Assembly: GCA_020881915.1 (NCBI GenBank)
Contig: JAJFPB010000004.1
Coordinates: 1,860,001 to 1,924,000 of the forward strand
Direction of reading: 5' to 3'
Source: Paramyrothecium sp. XJ0827
Lineage: Eukaryota > Ascomycota > Sordariomycetes > Hypocreales > Stachybotryaceae
DNA: 64,000 bases
Under the pieces are notes generated by a model. That model saw only the letters and a list, made by a program, of their open reading frames with translations, did not search any database and was not told the origin of the DNA. Positions 34,644 through 46,125 of this stretch are shown here, piece after piece; within the stretch, counting starts at the first letter, position 1, and the number at the start of each line of letters is the position of its first letter. The position numbers and the translations under genes were made by a program.

Positions 34644-37600
34644 GTGAACATGTAAACATGTCACGGATGTTGCGCATCTTGAGGAAGCATCTTGCTCTGA
34701 TATTGAATGATATTGAATCCGCAGATACCACGTTCGTTAAGATTATACCCAGAGGAGAGACGTTGAAGGGAGGAGGTTGAGAGAAGGAGAGTTAGTGATC
34801 CGATAATTGGACTAATGTGCTTGAAGACGCGTGGATCTTGTATGTAATGTCGTTCGCTCACGTAGTTCGCCCAAATATGATACAATGCTATGCCTTCAAG
34901 CACAGAGTTATTTCACGATCCTTGGGATGGAAGACGCGACGGGTATTGCTGGTGTTGAACGCGACTTGATTTTGTCACTGAGGCTATGTCCATATAGGAG
35001 AGTGTGCCACGAAATACGACATCTGATAGCATTCTTGCCATTCTGTGAGAGACACGCCACGGAGGAGAAAATAAGAAGGCGCGAAAACCTTTGGCACGAG
35101 ATCTGCAATGGCACGCGGCAAACGTTGTCAGCCCCGGATTTTGAGACCGCATTAGGAAGTGTGAAGTGCCGAGGCGACAAGGGAAACAAAAGACCACGGT
35201 GTGGAGCGTGCGTTACGATGACAAGCACTGCTTGCCGTGTGGCATCATCTTCTTCCCATGTCCAACGGTTTCATCGGCTGAACGATTCCTGGTCCATGCT
35301 GCCGCCCCGGTACCGAGACGTGAAGCTGAACAGGAGGTCAAACAAGGGTCACTTGCTAGAGGAAACTCATCATTCGCATGTGCTGTCACGTAGAGAACTC
35401 TCGCATGACGTGAGGTGAGTCTTTTACGTCAAGTCTCTCTTAAGCCGCGACAGCAGAAACGGGGCGGTGGGGGTCGATAACAGGGAAAAGATGAGAAGAA
35501 AGAGAGAGAGCTGTGGCGCAAAGGAAATTGCCCTGTCTGAAGGTATAAGGCCCCCGTTTGGGGTTCTGGTGGTGCACGAGACAGAGCCTGTTTCAGAGGT
35601 CGAAATGGTGCGGCAACGCGCCTGGGACTTCGCGGGAACGTCAAAGCGGGCAAGGCCAAGGCAAAGACACGGGACTGTTTGATCCAGACGTTTGGCGAAA
35701 CAAACGGCGAGTTACGGTTGCAATAGCCGGGACGCGATCAGACCAGCGGCGGTGAATTGGGCGGGGACCCGTGATTGATTGTGAGGTGGTTTGCGATGAA
35801 GACTGGCCTTGGATGCAGTGTCATAATACTACCCTTTTTAGGAAAGCCGGCTTTTCGAAGGCTGAAATAGGTCCAGGGCAGACAGTGCAAGCAAGGAGGG
35901 GAGGGCAGAGCAGAGGAAAAGGATGAGGTGACAAGTTCTTTGCAGGGTCGCACCCGGTCAACTTCAGGGCACAAAGGGACAAAGGATTAGGGACAAGGAA
36001 GCAAGACGCGATCCCCGTGCGGGAAAAGCAATTAAACCCCCTGCTCGTCGTCACACTCTTAGTTGCCCAAACGGGAAAAGCGCCAGGCACCGTGGGAGTT
36101 GGCAGCTGCAGGAACAAGAAATGGACGAGCCACCAGCCGGCCGCCACAACCAATCACGGGGCGGCCCTGGGAAATTGTGCAAATTTTAAAACCTGCCAGA
36201 ACAACAGCCGCCAGCTTCTGGTCTCCCCCAGACTCGACAATGGGCTGGCCACCAGGAACCGAGACGAAGCGCCATCTGGCCCTTGTCCGCGATCACTGAC
36301 GACCTGGGGAAGGGGACGTACAGGTACTTCCATTGAGTTAATTGCTCATTTCTCCATGTCACTTTTTTCCCATTACTCGTTCCTGGCCTCCCTCCCACCA
36401 ACTTCTTTTTACCTTTGGCATCGTTGGAGGGCTAGACGCCATGTGGATAATCGTGTGGAAAAGGCACCGCCGATTGCGCCACTTGCTGCTTGCTCGCCCC
36501 GACATGTCGTCGCAAGTGTGTGCCAGACGAGTCAAGGTTGTGTGCGATCTGTCGGGTTTGTCCCCCCCACAACTGGTTGAACTCTGGGTTGCTGTGGTTG
36601 CCGTGGTAGTGCCGACCATTCCCGCGGAGCCAAGTCTGGAGTCAGAGCAAGAAAAAAAAAAAATCTGATGGAGGCGTCGGAGAGGCGTCAAAGGTTCCCG
36701 CTGTGGCAACTTGATTCCTTGGTACCCCGTATGCATGTTGAGAAATTTTCATGACAAGAGTCTTGGGTTTTCCCTCATTCGCTTCGTCAATGACCTCACT
36801 GGATGCCAGAACACAAAGCCACGCATTCGCTCAACACTTTCCCTCCATCAGGCTGGCGTCTTCTCCAGCCAGTTAGGTTTCCTGGGGCAGCCGGGCCCAA
36901 GTCGTCGATCGGCCTTCTTTGTCCAGGGAGACCATGTGCGCGCCCAGGTGCGACAATGTTGTCGCAGACCTGACCGTGCTGCGCACGGCATTGACGTCCA
37001 GGCACACGCGCCGGTCCTCGGTCCTTGTAAGGACTGTACCCGAGTTGGGTGCTGTCAGGCCTTGTTGATGCCTTCGTTGTAATCTGGCGTGACTCGACAA
37101 GCAATATAGCCCAACCCGCTTCTGTCGATGCTGCCCGTGATCCTCTGATCAATAAGGTCATGCCCCGGGCATCGCAATAATGGTCTGTAATTTAAAGTCC
37201 ATATTGATTCGACTGCGCGCAATCTGTAGGCGCACAATGCAATTTACCCCCCAGGGCGCTACATCCAAAGACAAGAGTTGGCCCGCGCTTTCATCTCCGT
37301 TGGGCGCGTCCCACAACGGGCCACGATCAAATCCTTCAGGCTTGTGTCGCGTAGTACCGGTACCTGCATCCTGCTGCCCTGGCTGCCGGCCTTGTACCGG
37401 CCGCCACGACTCAGAGGTACCTTTTCCCGCCCAACGACTTCTTATTCGTCCACTGCCAGGGCGCCCCACACTCTGGCGAGCACCCCCGAAGCCACTGATC
37501 TCTTAGCGTCCTTTCAGAAGCCACAAGGTCAATCTCGGCCTGTCTCGCTGCCCTGCGTTTTGGGTCGCTGGAGCGCCTGGCTGCGTTTCGTCTTCCGTCC

Positions 37601-38160
37601 CGCTCAGGGCGCCAGTTCCCTCCCCATCCGACCTTGTCCGCTCATTAATAACTTCTTATTATGTGCCACCCTCCCTCTCCTGCTCGCCCTCTCCTCTCCT
37701 TCTCTCGTTGAATGACAAACTTCTTTTCTTGCTTTCGCATCGCCTGTTCATACGCTCGAAAACAACCGAGACTTCGTTGGCAAAGTCTCATAACCGCCTG
37801 CTTGCTTGGCCCTGCTGCGACTATCAGTCTACCCACGTTGGATATCGAGTATCCACAACAATAACAACAACCGCTCTTTCACCACCACCACTCATATCGC
37901 ACTCTGTATCTACCATCTCCGGCGATCACTTTCCAAAGGAACCCGTTGTATCCATCCTTGTTGCAAGTAGGAAGTAAGAGTGGGAATTTCACCGAAAAAT
38001 CCTGGAAAGATTTCGGCATCTGTTCGCCTGCGCATCTATAAACACACAAGCGGCAACTATACGCTCTTCGCCCTCGCGCCACCACTACCATCGTTCTTGA
38101 AGAACACTTGATCGACGAATCGACTTCGCGCAATCTGCTTCTCATATCGACTCATTCAAA
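34644..38160. other. Gene-poor interval with long leader region
   Basis: About 3.5 kb with no supported gene. Open frames of 100-190 codons on both strands overlap and have no family features. From about 37.6 kb on, the sequence is CT-rich with CAA repeats, fitting a promoter and leader for the small surface protein starting at 38161. Confidence 0.5.
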
Positions 38161-38493
38161 ATGAAGCTCTCCACTGTTCTCTTCGCTGTCCTGCCGGCGC
38201 TTGCGCTCGCCCAGGACTCCAGCACCAGCACCCAGACGGCCACCACCACGCTCACCAAGACCATCAGCTTGGCTGCCGTCCACACCGTCACTTCCACTCA
38301 CCTCAACGCCACCGCTGGACACACGCCAACCGTCGGCACCACCTCGCGTTTCACCTCCGCTGCTGTCAGCACCACGGCCGGTGCCCCTGAGTCCTCCGAA
38401 CCTGCCAACCCGGACAGTGCCGCGTCTGTTCTGGGCGCCGGCAAGGTCGCCCTCGCGGGTGTCGCCGGTGTGGTCTTCATGGCCATGCTGTAG
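38161..38493 (+). CDS. Small Ser/Thr-rich GPI-anchored-type surface protein
   Basis: Intronless, 110 aa. Residues 1-17 (MKLSTVLFAVLPALALA) are a classic signal peptide. The middle is dominated by Ser, Thr and Ala and should be heavily O-glycosylated; NAT around residue 50 offers an N-glycan. The end, ASVLGAGKVALAGVAGVVF then MAML, is a hydrophobic tail with small residues before it, as in GPI-anchor signals. No Cys residue is seen, so it is not a disulfide-rich effector or hydrophobin. It probably sits in the cell wall or membrane. Codon use is strongly C-ending and the leader is CT-rich, both suggesting high expression. Function is unknown; similar small GPI proteins are common in filamentous ascomycetes. 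Confidence 0.8.
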   Translation: MKLSTVLFAVLPALALAQDSSTSTQTATTTLTKTISLAAVHTVTSTHLNATAGHTPTVGTTSRFTSAAVSTTAGAPESSEPANPDSAASVLGAGKVALAGVAGVVFMAML

Positions 38494-39655
38494 GTCTTCT
38501 AAAGTGGAGTTTGGCTGATGCGACGGCATGAGATGCGGGTGTCGGAGTGGTCACTGATCACTCTACCCTGCTGATCACGGATCGCATCACTTTTTCTCGT
38601 TCTTCTTCACAAAAGTCTTTATTCATTCTTCAGCTGTTGAATGCTACAACGACACGATTTTCATGACTTTCAACGACAGCCAAGGCATATTCAAAACACG
38701 CGTTGTCGTTTGACGACTAACGTGGTCTTCTTCACAGCCTCTCAAGGCACGCGCTGGCGGAACGGGAAACACAATTTCTGGTTCACATATTCGCTTGCTC
38801 CGTTGATGAAGTGCTCGGACGCGGAGCCCAACTGTAATGTTTTTATTTCGCTCTCATTTCTCCGTCGGTTACCAGGACCTGATCAGTTCGCCGGCGCGAT
38901 TTTCTGGATACACAATGTATCGCAGCATTGCCTTGACGTCGCCATCAAGATCATCGTCTTGGCAATTGCTCAAAACGCTGGTTCAGTCCCATGTTTCTGG
39001 AATTCATTTTCATTCTCTTGGACATTCTTCGACAAATCTGGAACCTGTCAACCAGTACAACTTTTACCATCACTTGATGCTAGGATAGCTGGCGTCTCTG
39101 AGATCTCTTCGGTCAAGCCATCAGTGCCAGACACAGGAGGGAACGAGCGTCGTACAAGCTTGTCTGCCCTATCCAGCTGATTCTTTCTATTCTTCGACAC
39201 CGCCCTTGACAGGGATTTATTCACTTCGATGATTATACCCCTTTTAACACCGGCTTAGTTGTCTACACTATCTCGGTTCGGATGAAGTAGCAAAGTGCTT
39301 CTGGGCTCTTGCAGTCTCACTCGAACCACAATCAATCAAGCTATCCGGCGCGTACGCCTTGCTTGGACGGGTAGTCAGACAGAAAAGACCGGGTGGTTTG
39401 GTGTTTCGAGAGACGGTCGTGATGGGGCCCGGGGCCGTTCAAGATACCTATTTAGTTTAAGAAACTATGATTTGATCACTTTCGCCTGTTCCATGAACCA
39501 GCGGTGACTCTCTCCATGATCTTGACAACCATTTGCCTCTGTGTACTGGATCGCGCCACAATACGTATGGAATGAACAATCATGTCTCACAACAATTTCT
39601 CTGAATTTTACGTGATGCAACACAAAGCCCGCAGTCACCTGACTTGACGACGCAA
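38494..39655. other. Intergenic after the GPI-type protein
   Basis: About 1.2 kb. One plus-strand frame (38641-39180, 179 codons) starts with ATG but shows no signal peptide, domain or coding-like composition that I recognise. It overlaps the likely 3' UTR, so it is not called. Confidence 0.45.
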
Positions 39656-40918
39656 CTACTTCCAAAATACTTTCCCTTCCATCAGTCGCCGCGCCGTCCT
39701 GTAAACGGTTGCTTGGTGCAGCTCCCCGGCCGAGCCATAGGATGCATCGACCGTAAGAGTTCCGCTGGCGTGCGCAATGTCCAGCGCGCCCTCCCCTGCG
39801 ATGCCTCCAGCCAAGCAGTCCGCCACCGTACTGCCGCGCAACTTGGATGCCGCGGCGGCCGCTAATGCGACTGTAACGGGGATGGCCTTGTGAGCTTGTC
39901 CGACTGACATGGCCCTCACAGTGATTTTGCTCGTGCAAGACTCGCCTGCTGAAGATACGATGGCAATCTTGGGTACGCTGCCGGGCACGTCGTCGACGGT
40001 CGATGCCAGTCCCATCCTCACGGCAGCCTCGCAACGAATGGACTCGAGCCTCTCCTTCAGGGGCGCGTTTGCCTCGATCTCATCCGATGTTAGCGTTCCC
40101 GACACACCTAGCTCTGACGCCGACACGAAGCAGCAGGGGTTGCCGACATCAATGCAGGTTGCGCGGACATTATCGGCGAGCGTATCGACGAGTTGTCCAG
40201 TGGGAAGAAGCTTGCCCGTGCGTGATCCGGCAGGGTCGACAAAGGCAAGTTGGACAGGGGCGGCAGTGCCCGCAACGCCATCGATGGCAAAATCTCCAGA
40301 GGCTGCAGCTTCGCCATCCACGACCGGAAACGTTGCATGGATAATCTTGCCGGTGTTCGTGTTGTGGATGCGCACAGTGACCTGGTTGTCGGTCACAGCG
40401 TGAGACTCGAGCGGCAGCATCCCCGAGTCAATGGCATACGGCCCTACAGCAGCCGACATGTTTCCGCAATTGCTGGAATAGTCGACCTTGCCGTCCCGGA
40501 TACCGAGGGCCACAAAGGTGTAGTCGACATCGGCATCGTGGCGCGACGACGGCCCTACGATGCACACCTTGGAAAGGCTGGAGATGCCGCCCCCCATGCC
40601 ATCGAGCTGCCGGCCGTAGGGATCCGGGCTGCCGATGACGCCGAGGAATATGCTGGCGCGGGCAGCGGCATCGTCTTTTGGTGGGAGGTCCTGCTCCCGG
40701 AAAAATACGGCACGGGAGGAACCGCCGCGGTAATATGAGGCTGGTAGGCTATTTTGACGGCGCCTGGGCTGATTTGAGACCTGTGGTGAGCTCCGAGTAG
40801 TATTGCTGCTGCTGGTTGCGATTGATGAACGCTGAGCACAGAAAGGCCTTGTGACGGTTGAGCGGCCACAAGAACTCAACAAGCGCAATGCGCCACGGCT
40901 ATCCGAAGCCCGAAACAT
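39656..40918 (-). CDS. PrpF-family isomerase (methylitaconate isomerase-like)
   Basis: Intronless, 420 aa from the first in-frame ATG at 40918. The frame is open further upstream to 41065, but only with non-ATG codons. The product belongs to the PrpF/DUF453 family (PF04303), which has a diaminopimelate-epimerase-like fold and isomerises double bonds in methyl-branched tricarboxylic or itaconate-type acids. Visible motifs: PASYYRGGSSRAVFFREQDL near the N-terminus, SSNCGNMSAAVGPYAI with the presumed catalytic Cys, DVGNPCCFV, and a second Cys in SSAGESCTSKITVRAMS. The first 60 residues are rich in R and S without acids after residue 8 and may be a mitochondrial presequence. Bacterial PrpF assists the AcnD methylcitrate enzyme; fungal relatives are poorly defined. 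Substrate remains open. Confidence 0.85.
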   Translation of the reverse strand: MFRASDSRGALRLLSSCGRSTVTRPFCAQRSSIATSSSNTTRSSPQVSNQPRRRQNSLPASYYRGGSSRAVFFREQDLPPKDDAAARASIFLGVIGSPDPYGRQLDGMGGGISSLSKVCIVGPSSRHDADVDYTFVALGIRDGKVDYSSNCGNMSAAVGPYAIDSGMLPLESHAVTDNQVTVRIHNTNTGKIIHATFPVVDGEAAASGDFAIDGVAGTAAPVQLAFVDPAGSRTGKLLPTGQLVDTLADNVRATCIDVGNPCCFVSASELGVSGTLTSDEIEANAPLKERLESIRCEAAVRMGLASTVDDVPGSVPKIAIVSSAGESCTSKITVRAMSVGQAHKAIPVTVALAAAAASKLRGSTVADCLAGGIAGEGALDIAHASGTLTVDASYGSAGELHQATVYRTARRLMEGKVFWK

Positions 40919-41607
40919 GACCTGCTGCTGAAATCTCAAAAGTCGATTGCAACTGCATCGATCTCTCAGTCGTACTTGATGGGGTGCAACCTCGAGAGTC
41001 ACACCCGACAGATCTTGCCGTCCAAATCCGTTTCTGGCGTCGAGCCTGAGCTGTGGCTGGTTCACCCTGAGCGCAAGGGCAATCTGGGGTGATCAGAGCC
41101 TAGGTTGAGTGCTTAGCGCCGTTTTGAACCCCTGTTTTGGTGATACTATAAAGTTGCTGACACAAAGTGCACACTGTGTGCCAACGCTTGCCTTGCTCAA
41201 TACCTCGCAGCACACCCGCCGTATTTTGAAAGGAATAAAACAGTAATATCACCGTTTTAATCACTAAAAGTCTACTCATAATACTATTGGCTGATCAAAA
41301 TAGTGATATTAGTGTTTCGTCCCTAATAAGACACCAGGGGTGGGATCGTAGGTAGTAATGGTGTATTTATTCTGCACAAGAAAGATTGTATCTCGGCCAC
41401 GGCATCAGCATAAATCTAATTATTATTATCTCCTGAGGAACTTTTCTCAAAGTAAGCGGCATTGGTCTATGCAATATGAGAACTTAAATCTACCTTAGCT
41501 ACACTAGGTTAACGTCCTCTTTTTAAGCTACGTCTATCCCTTTGATCCTGTCCTCATGTAGTCCTACTAGCACCCGGCATTGATCAGGTGCTTCCTCTGT
41601 CGCACAA
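40919..41607. other. Intergenic with inverted-repeat element copy 2
   Basis: About 690 bases between the start of the PrpF-like gene and the 3' end of the adenylosuccinate synthetase gene. The middle is an inverted-repeat element; the right part is AT-rich and probably 3' UTR. No gene is supported. Confidence 0.5.
41203..41344 (-). mobile_element. Short inverted-repeat (MITE-like) element, copy 2
   Basis: The core 41231-41324 has 33-base imperfect terminal inverted repeats and is the reverse-complement relative of the copy at 17757-17898. Both arms contain a near-identical TAATATCAC / GTGATATTA block, and the spacer aligns with the other copy. Flanks also match (CGTATTTTGAAAGG here, CCTTTTAAAAATACGG there). 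It lies between two genes and carries no coding sequence. Non-autonomous DNA transposon identity is inferred from shape alone. Confidence 0.7.
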
Positions 41608-44600
41608 TCAAGCGCGCTGGATCATGGCCTCACGGTCGGGACCAGTGCCGATATACTTGATCTGCTCAAGTTTAGCAATTGCGGTGCGAGTCAATATGCG
41701 CGTCAACTTACCTTGACTCCGACAAACTCCTCAATGTACTGCTGATAGTTAGCGCCCACTGTCTGCTATACCAGCTCAAGTGACTGTGCTCACCTCAATA
41801 TAATCGCGGGCGGCCTTAGGAAGATCGTCGTAGGTCTTCACGTTGGTGGTTGGCGTTTGCCAGCCTGGCATCTCGTGGTAGACCACCTCAGCTTGGTTCA
41901 GAATGTCAAGATCCGCTGGGTACGAGTCCAGTTCCTTCTCAACCGATTAGCATCTCCGCAATCTATCATGATCTTGTTGCCATCACCAACCTCTCCGTCG
42001 ACCTTGTACGCGATAGCGACCTTGATCGTTTCAAAAGTATCCAAAACGTCGAGCTGAAGAGTGTTAGATCGGTTGAACGCGTTGTAGAAGCATGCCACAG
42101 GCACTATCTACCTTCGTAAGATTCAGGCTGGTGTAGTAGTTGATCGAGTTACTATACTTGACAACGACAAGGTCTATGTGTGTGCTTGTCAGTTGTGTCC
42201 CCCACTACTTAAAGGTTTCAGGTTGTGCGTACCGAGCCTAGGAACGGTTAGTAAGTTGGTCAGCAGCCAAGAGCCAACTTGAAAACTTACCATCCACATC
42301 GGCGTCTGCGACCAGTCGACGTTCCCTACGTCTTGTCAGCGAAGGAAGCTCGAATCCCCCCAGGGCGCTTGTGGCCTCACCCATTCGCGTCCAATCTCCT
42401 GGAGCTTGGTGCCGATCCTGAGGTTGTCATTTAGCTTTACAGTGGCTTCGATATAGCAGGCAAGACGTACTCCTCGGTATCTTCGGTCTTGAAGGCCCCT
42501 GCCCCGACACGGGTGGTATCTGTTGCCAGTCAGCAGTGAATCACAGACTAGACTTGGAGCAATCGACATACAAGCCTTGACCACTCCAATCGTCTCTGTG
42601 ATGTTCCTTGGGTTCAATGTGAGTCCACCGATAATACCAGCAAGCGTGGTACTCGAGGAAGTGACGAACTGTAGTTAATCATGAGTACTAGTGCAAACTA
42701 AAAGGCCAAATTAACAGAACTTACTGGGTAAGAGCCATAATCAACATCGAGCATCAGTGCCTATTCAATGAGGAACAAGCACAAGCGCCAGGTCTCGGAG
42801 CCCCTTTCCTCTTTAGGAGACTTAGCTAGTACCGATCCACCAGCATCGCATGTGGTGCAGTTTCAACATGAAGATGAAGCCCCAGCATCATCTCAAAAGA
42901 GGCCTTCTGAGCATAACTTGCTTGAATCCCAAGACACTATAACTGTGTCTGCTTCGAGTTGATTCTGGGGCCACATTCTCACATTAAAAGTGTCAACAAC
43001 TCCACTGGCCACGCTCGATAGCCAACAGGCAAATGAGTAGAAGCTAAGTCTCCGTAATAGTTTCCTCGAATCCTACTGAGGCGTGAACATACTACACAGT
43101 TTGTTGCAGCGAGGACCCTTGTGAGGTTGCGCCAACAAAGTGATTGCTCAGACGAGCAATATGTTCCGTCTCAGTTGAGAATCCTTGCGAGAATAGGAAA
43201 GGGACTGCGAGACCACGGGCACGGTGCTCGTTCCACCAATGAGTCAGTACTTTTTCTTTAGCTATAGGATGAGGACCTTACGTTTGCGCCTTCGATCACA
43301 ATTTTCATGTTGCTCTGCTGTGCGGATCTCATAAAGGAAACGCCGTCCACGACGTACTTCTTCAGTGTCTCCCTGTACTCGTCGAAACGAGCAAGCTCGG
43401 CCTTGATATCGTATTCGAACAGATCTCCGAAGCGCTTTGAATAGCCATCGGCCAAGCGCCTCACCTTCTGCTCGAAAAGTTCAGGGTAGAAGACGTCGGT
43501 CAGTTTGATGCCAGTTCGCTGGGAAAGTTAGCGCACAGTCCGCTCTGTTATCATCACTATTGCTTACCGCTCTGCTTGACTGGTAGCAGGGACCAATGCC
43601 TGTGACGGATGTTAGACCTCGTTACCTGAATAGCGTCGCCAGCACGATGGTGATCGAGATTCTCCTCGCTATTGGGATTATTGAATGCTTGCAATGAGGT
43701 GACAAGAGCAGGCAAGGATGATCCGGCATGGAGCTCTGGGGTAGCATACCGCGTCTGGTTGTTCCGATGGCTGCGTCTGGGGTAGAAGTTAGCTGCTGTT
43801 CCTCAACGACAATGCCGGAAACTATGATCGAACCTCCAAGTTCTCTTTCCTCGAGACCGTCCACTGCCATGTGCATGTCGAGGAGGACATTGACCCTGTC
43901 AGAAACAAGGATTCGATCATGTACCGCGGTCAGGCCCTTGGCTTCGAGCTCCGCGAGCTCGCTGAAAAAGCTAGGGCTAGGAGACAAAGTCAGTATTCTT
44001 GGCATGTTATGTTGAGGGGCGCGAGCCAGGCGAGACACAATCAAGATGCCGATGTGTTCGGGGCCGACGATTATATGACGACTCACACATGGAAAACCAC
44101 CCCCGAACCAATGAAGTTCATGCTTTTAGTACTTGTCAGCGTTGCCGTTGCCAACTTAAACGATCATTATCCTTGACAAACCATTTTGGGTTGATCAGCC
44201 CAGAGGGCAAGAGGTGAAAGCTGCCATTATATTAGCAACCACCCAGTCCTTCCACGTGTGCTGGTTCCCACCTATACGAAACTCCGTTTACACTTTGCAC
44301 CTATTAGCGACAGAATCCACATGTATATCGTTCGACAGAAAGCGTTCGACCTACCGCACGAGATGCCCAGCGTTGGATCCACCCTTGACGTTGATTAGCA
44401 GGTATTTCAGCGTAAAGCTGTCGTTTGAAGATGTTTTGGGGATCGGTGGAAGCCATTGGTCGACCGGATTCTGCTTGCGTTGTGCTTACCGCGGCTCGGG
44501 CACAGAGTTGCGCCTGCTGACACTGTCCATCAACCAACTTGCCCTTCTACAGTATCGTTAGTGCCTGGTTGTTATCGACTGTGTTGGGATCTTCCCGAGT

Positions 44601-44743
44601 ACTCACGCCTTCGTCGCCTGTAGAAGTCCTATGTCAGTATAATGGGATCGAACAAATGCCGGCTAGGTGTGGAGGAAGGACATGTTCCGGGTAAGGGAGA
44701 GAAATATACCCCATTGGGCCCCAAGAATGACCGTGATAGTCAT
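41608..44743 (-). CDS. ADE12: Adenylosuccinate synthetase, 22-exon gene
   Basis: Exons, 5' to 3' on the minus strand: 44743-44710, 44617-44607, 44546-44490, 44383-44355, 44292-44272, 44220-44182, 44122-44087, 43976-43834, 43776-43750, 43599-43568, 43518-43282, 42760-42725, 42668-42572, 42519-42471, 42417-42381, 42325-42291, 42237-42233, 42173-42112, 42053-41991, 41934-41794, 41738-41712, 41661-41608. The sum, 1272 nt, encodes 423 aa, normal for the family. It makes adenylosuccinate from IMP, Asp and GTP in purine synthesis. Active-site motifs are intact: MTITVILGAQWG then GDEGKGKLVD; GGSNAGH; GTTRRGIGP; KAYTTRVGAG; STGRRRRCGWLD; NLTKLDVLD; GTGPDREAMI. One exon is 5 nt (GCTCG), needed to make the WLD junction. 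Most introns are 49-62 nt; one is 521. Fungal orthologues I know of have few introns, so the structure is exceptional. Confidence 0.9.
42761..43281 (-). other. 521-nt intron 11 of the adenylosuccinate synthetase gene
   Basis: Ten times longer than most introns of this gene. It starts GTAAGG and ends GAATAG. Inside are a 64-codon plus-strand frame rich in S, E and P (42768-42962) and a minus-strand stretch without stops near 43115-43250. Neither resembles a protein I recognise. It may be an inserted fragment that has become part of an intron. Confidence 0.55.
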
Positions 44744-46125
44744 GTTGAGCAGAATTAAACTTGATTGTCGTCGATGCCGTCGTTGTGATTGCAGGGAAGA
44801 GAACAGGCACTATCCGGACAAAGTGACAAAGTTTTATCATAAAGCGCGATTTAGCGGGGTACTTGCACTACGTAGAGGTGTCCGAGAACGCTCCCGACGA
44901 GTCACCCCACCTTCAGCTTTTGCGACAGCGCAAGGCTTGTCTGTCTCTATTATGAGCGACTAAGGTATGGTTCAAAGTGTTCAATACTAAGGGTAAGTAG
45001 TCAATTGTTACCTGGTGTATATTTAAAACTTAGCCATGGCCATTCTTGCACCACTATCCCCGCCCATCAGCCCTACGCCTTGAAACGGGAAAAACAATAT
45101 CTTGGCGCGGCGCGACAGCCGGTAGCATCGCCATCTCCCCGTTGCTGCAAGTACGTAGCATCACTGATTTCAGCTACCGGCATCGCTCGACCTCCAATCG
45201 AGGCTCTAGCTTCCCTGCTGGCTGGGGGCCGACAGTGTCGCCAGAGACCGGGCACATCAGCTAGTCTGCCATCAACCCCCTCGCCCTGGCGGATCTATTT
45301 GGATCCTGAACCTCGGCAAAGGTCGCATGGAGTTGATCAAGCGTAGTGCAAGTTGAAGGTCGCATTAGTAAGAGGTTACAAGTTTTGATATATGGAGGTA
45401 AAGGTCATTAAAAGTGACGCTCACTAGGTGACCAAAGCCTGAGTTAGAGCGGCGCGACCGGCTACCTCATCCAAGGACCCAGGCTTGGACGTGGGTCGCC
45501 CAGTTTTCGTGGTGGGCTTCCGAAGCCGTAGGCACCCGCAGAAGCGAGCGGTCGTCCGTCCTGCCGATCGGCTTCGATCCGGTACCCCGGCTTTTCGGAT
45601 TCTCCCCGCCTCGCGCTTGGACTGCTCACTGTCAGCTTGTACCTTGATTATATGCTTTTTTCAGCGCATCTGCCTTATTGAGCTCTTCGTTTGAATAACA
45701 TTATTCAATGGCTTTTAATGATTTGTGACTACAAAATAATAAAGAGCTTCTCTGCAATCTCGGTTACTGTACAGTCCCGCTCACGTATAAAGGAGCAAGC
45801 CGTGCTCCATCCATAAACCAAGCTAAGGCAGACACTTCGACAGGGGGGAAGGCATAACTCCGCCGTTGGCCACGTTTGCATCCGTTCGGGCATAGTAGAC
45901 TCACCGTTTGCGCCATATCAACTTGTTCGTACGTTAGAGAGTGGTGAGCACATCTAGACACGGAGTGCACCAGTCCGAACGCGATCATAAGCAGCCCCTG
46001 GACGTGGGCTCAAAGCCTGGCCACAAGTGACGGAGACGCTTACTAGGTGATCGATACTCCAGAAAAGCCACCACGACGTCTTCCGATCTCTCAATCATCT
46101 AGCGAAGGGTGACAGACCAACAAAT
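44744..46125. other. Intergenic between divergent synthetase and methyltransferase
   Basis: About 1.4 kb between the start of the adenylosuccinate synthetase gene and that of the methyltransferase. Promoters of both must lie here. Open frames are short and unrecognised. Confidence 0.45.

Noticed and set aside
38641..39180. 179-codon plus-strand frame downstream of the GPI-type protein
   Set aside because: No recognisable domain, signal peptide or coding-like composition; probably 3' UTR and intergenic DNA.
39656..41065. Longer 469-codon version of the PrpF-like protein
   Set aside because: The upstream extension begins with GTG and has no ATG before 40918; the added sequence does not resemble the family.
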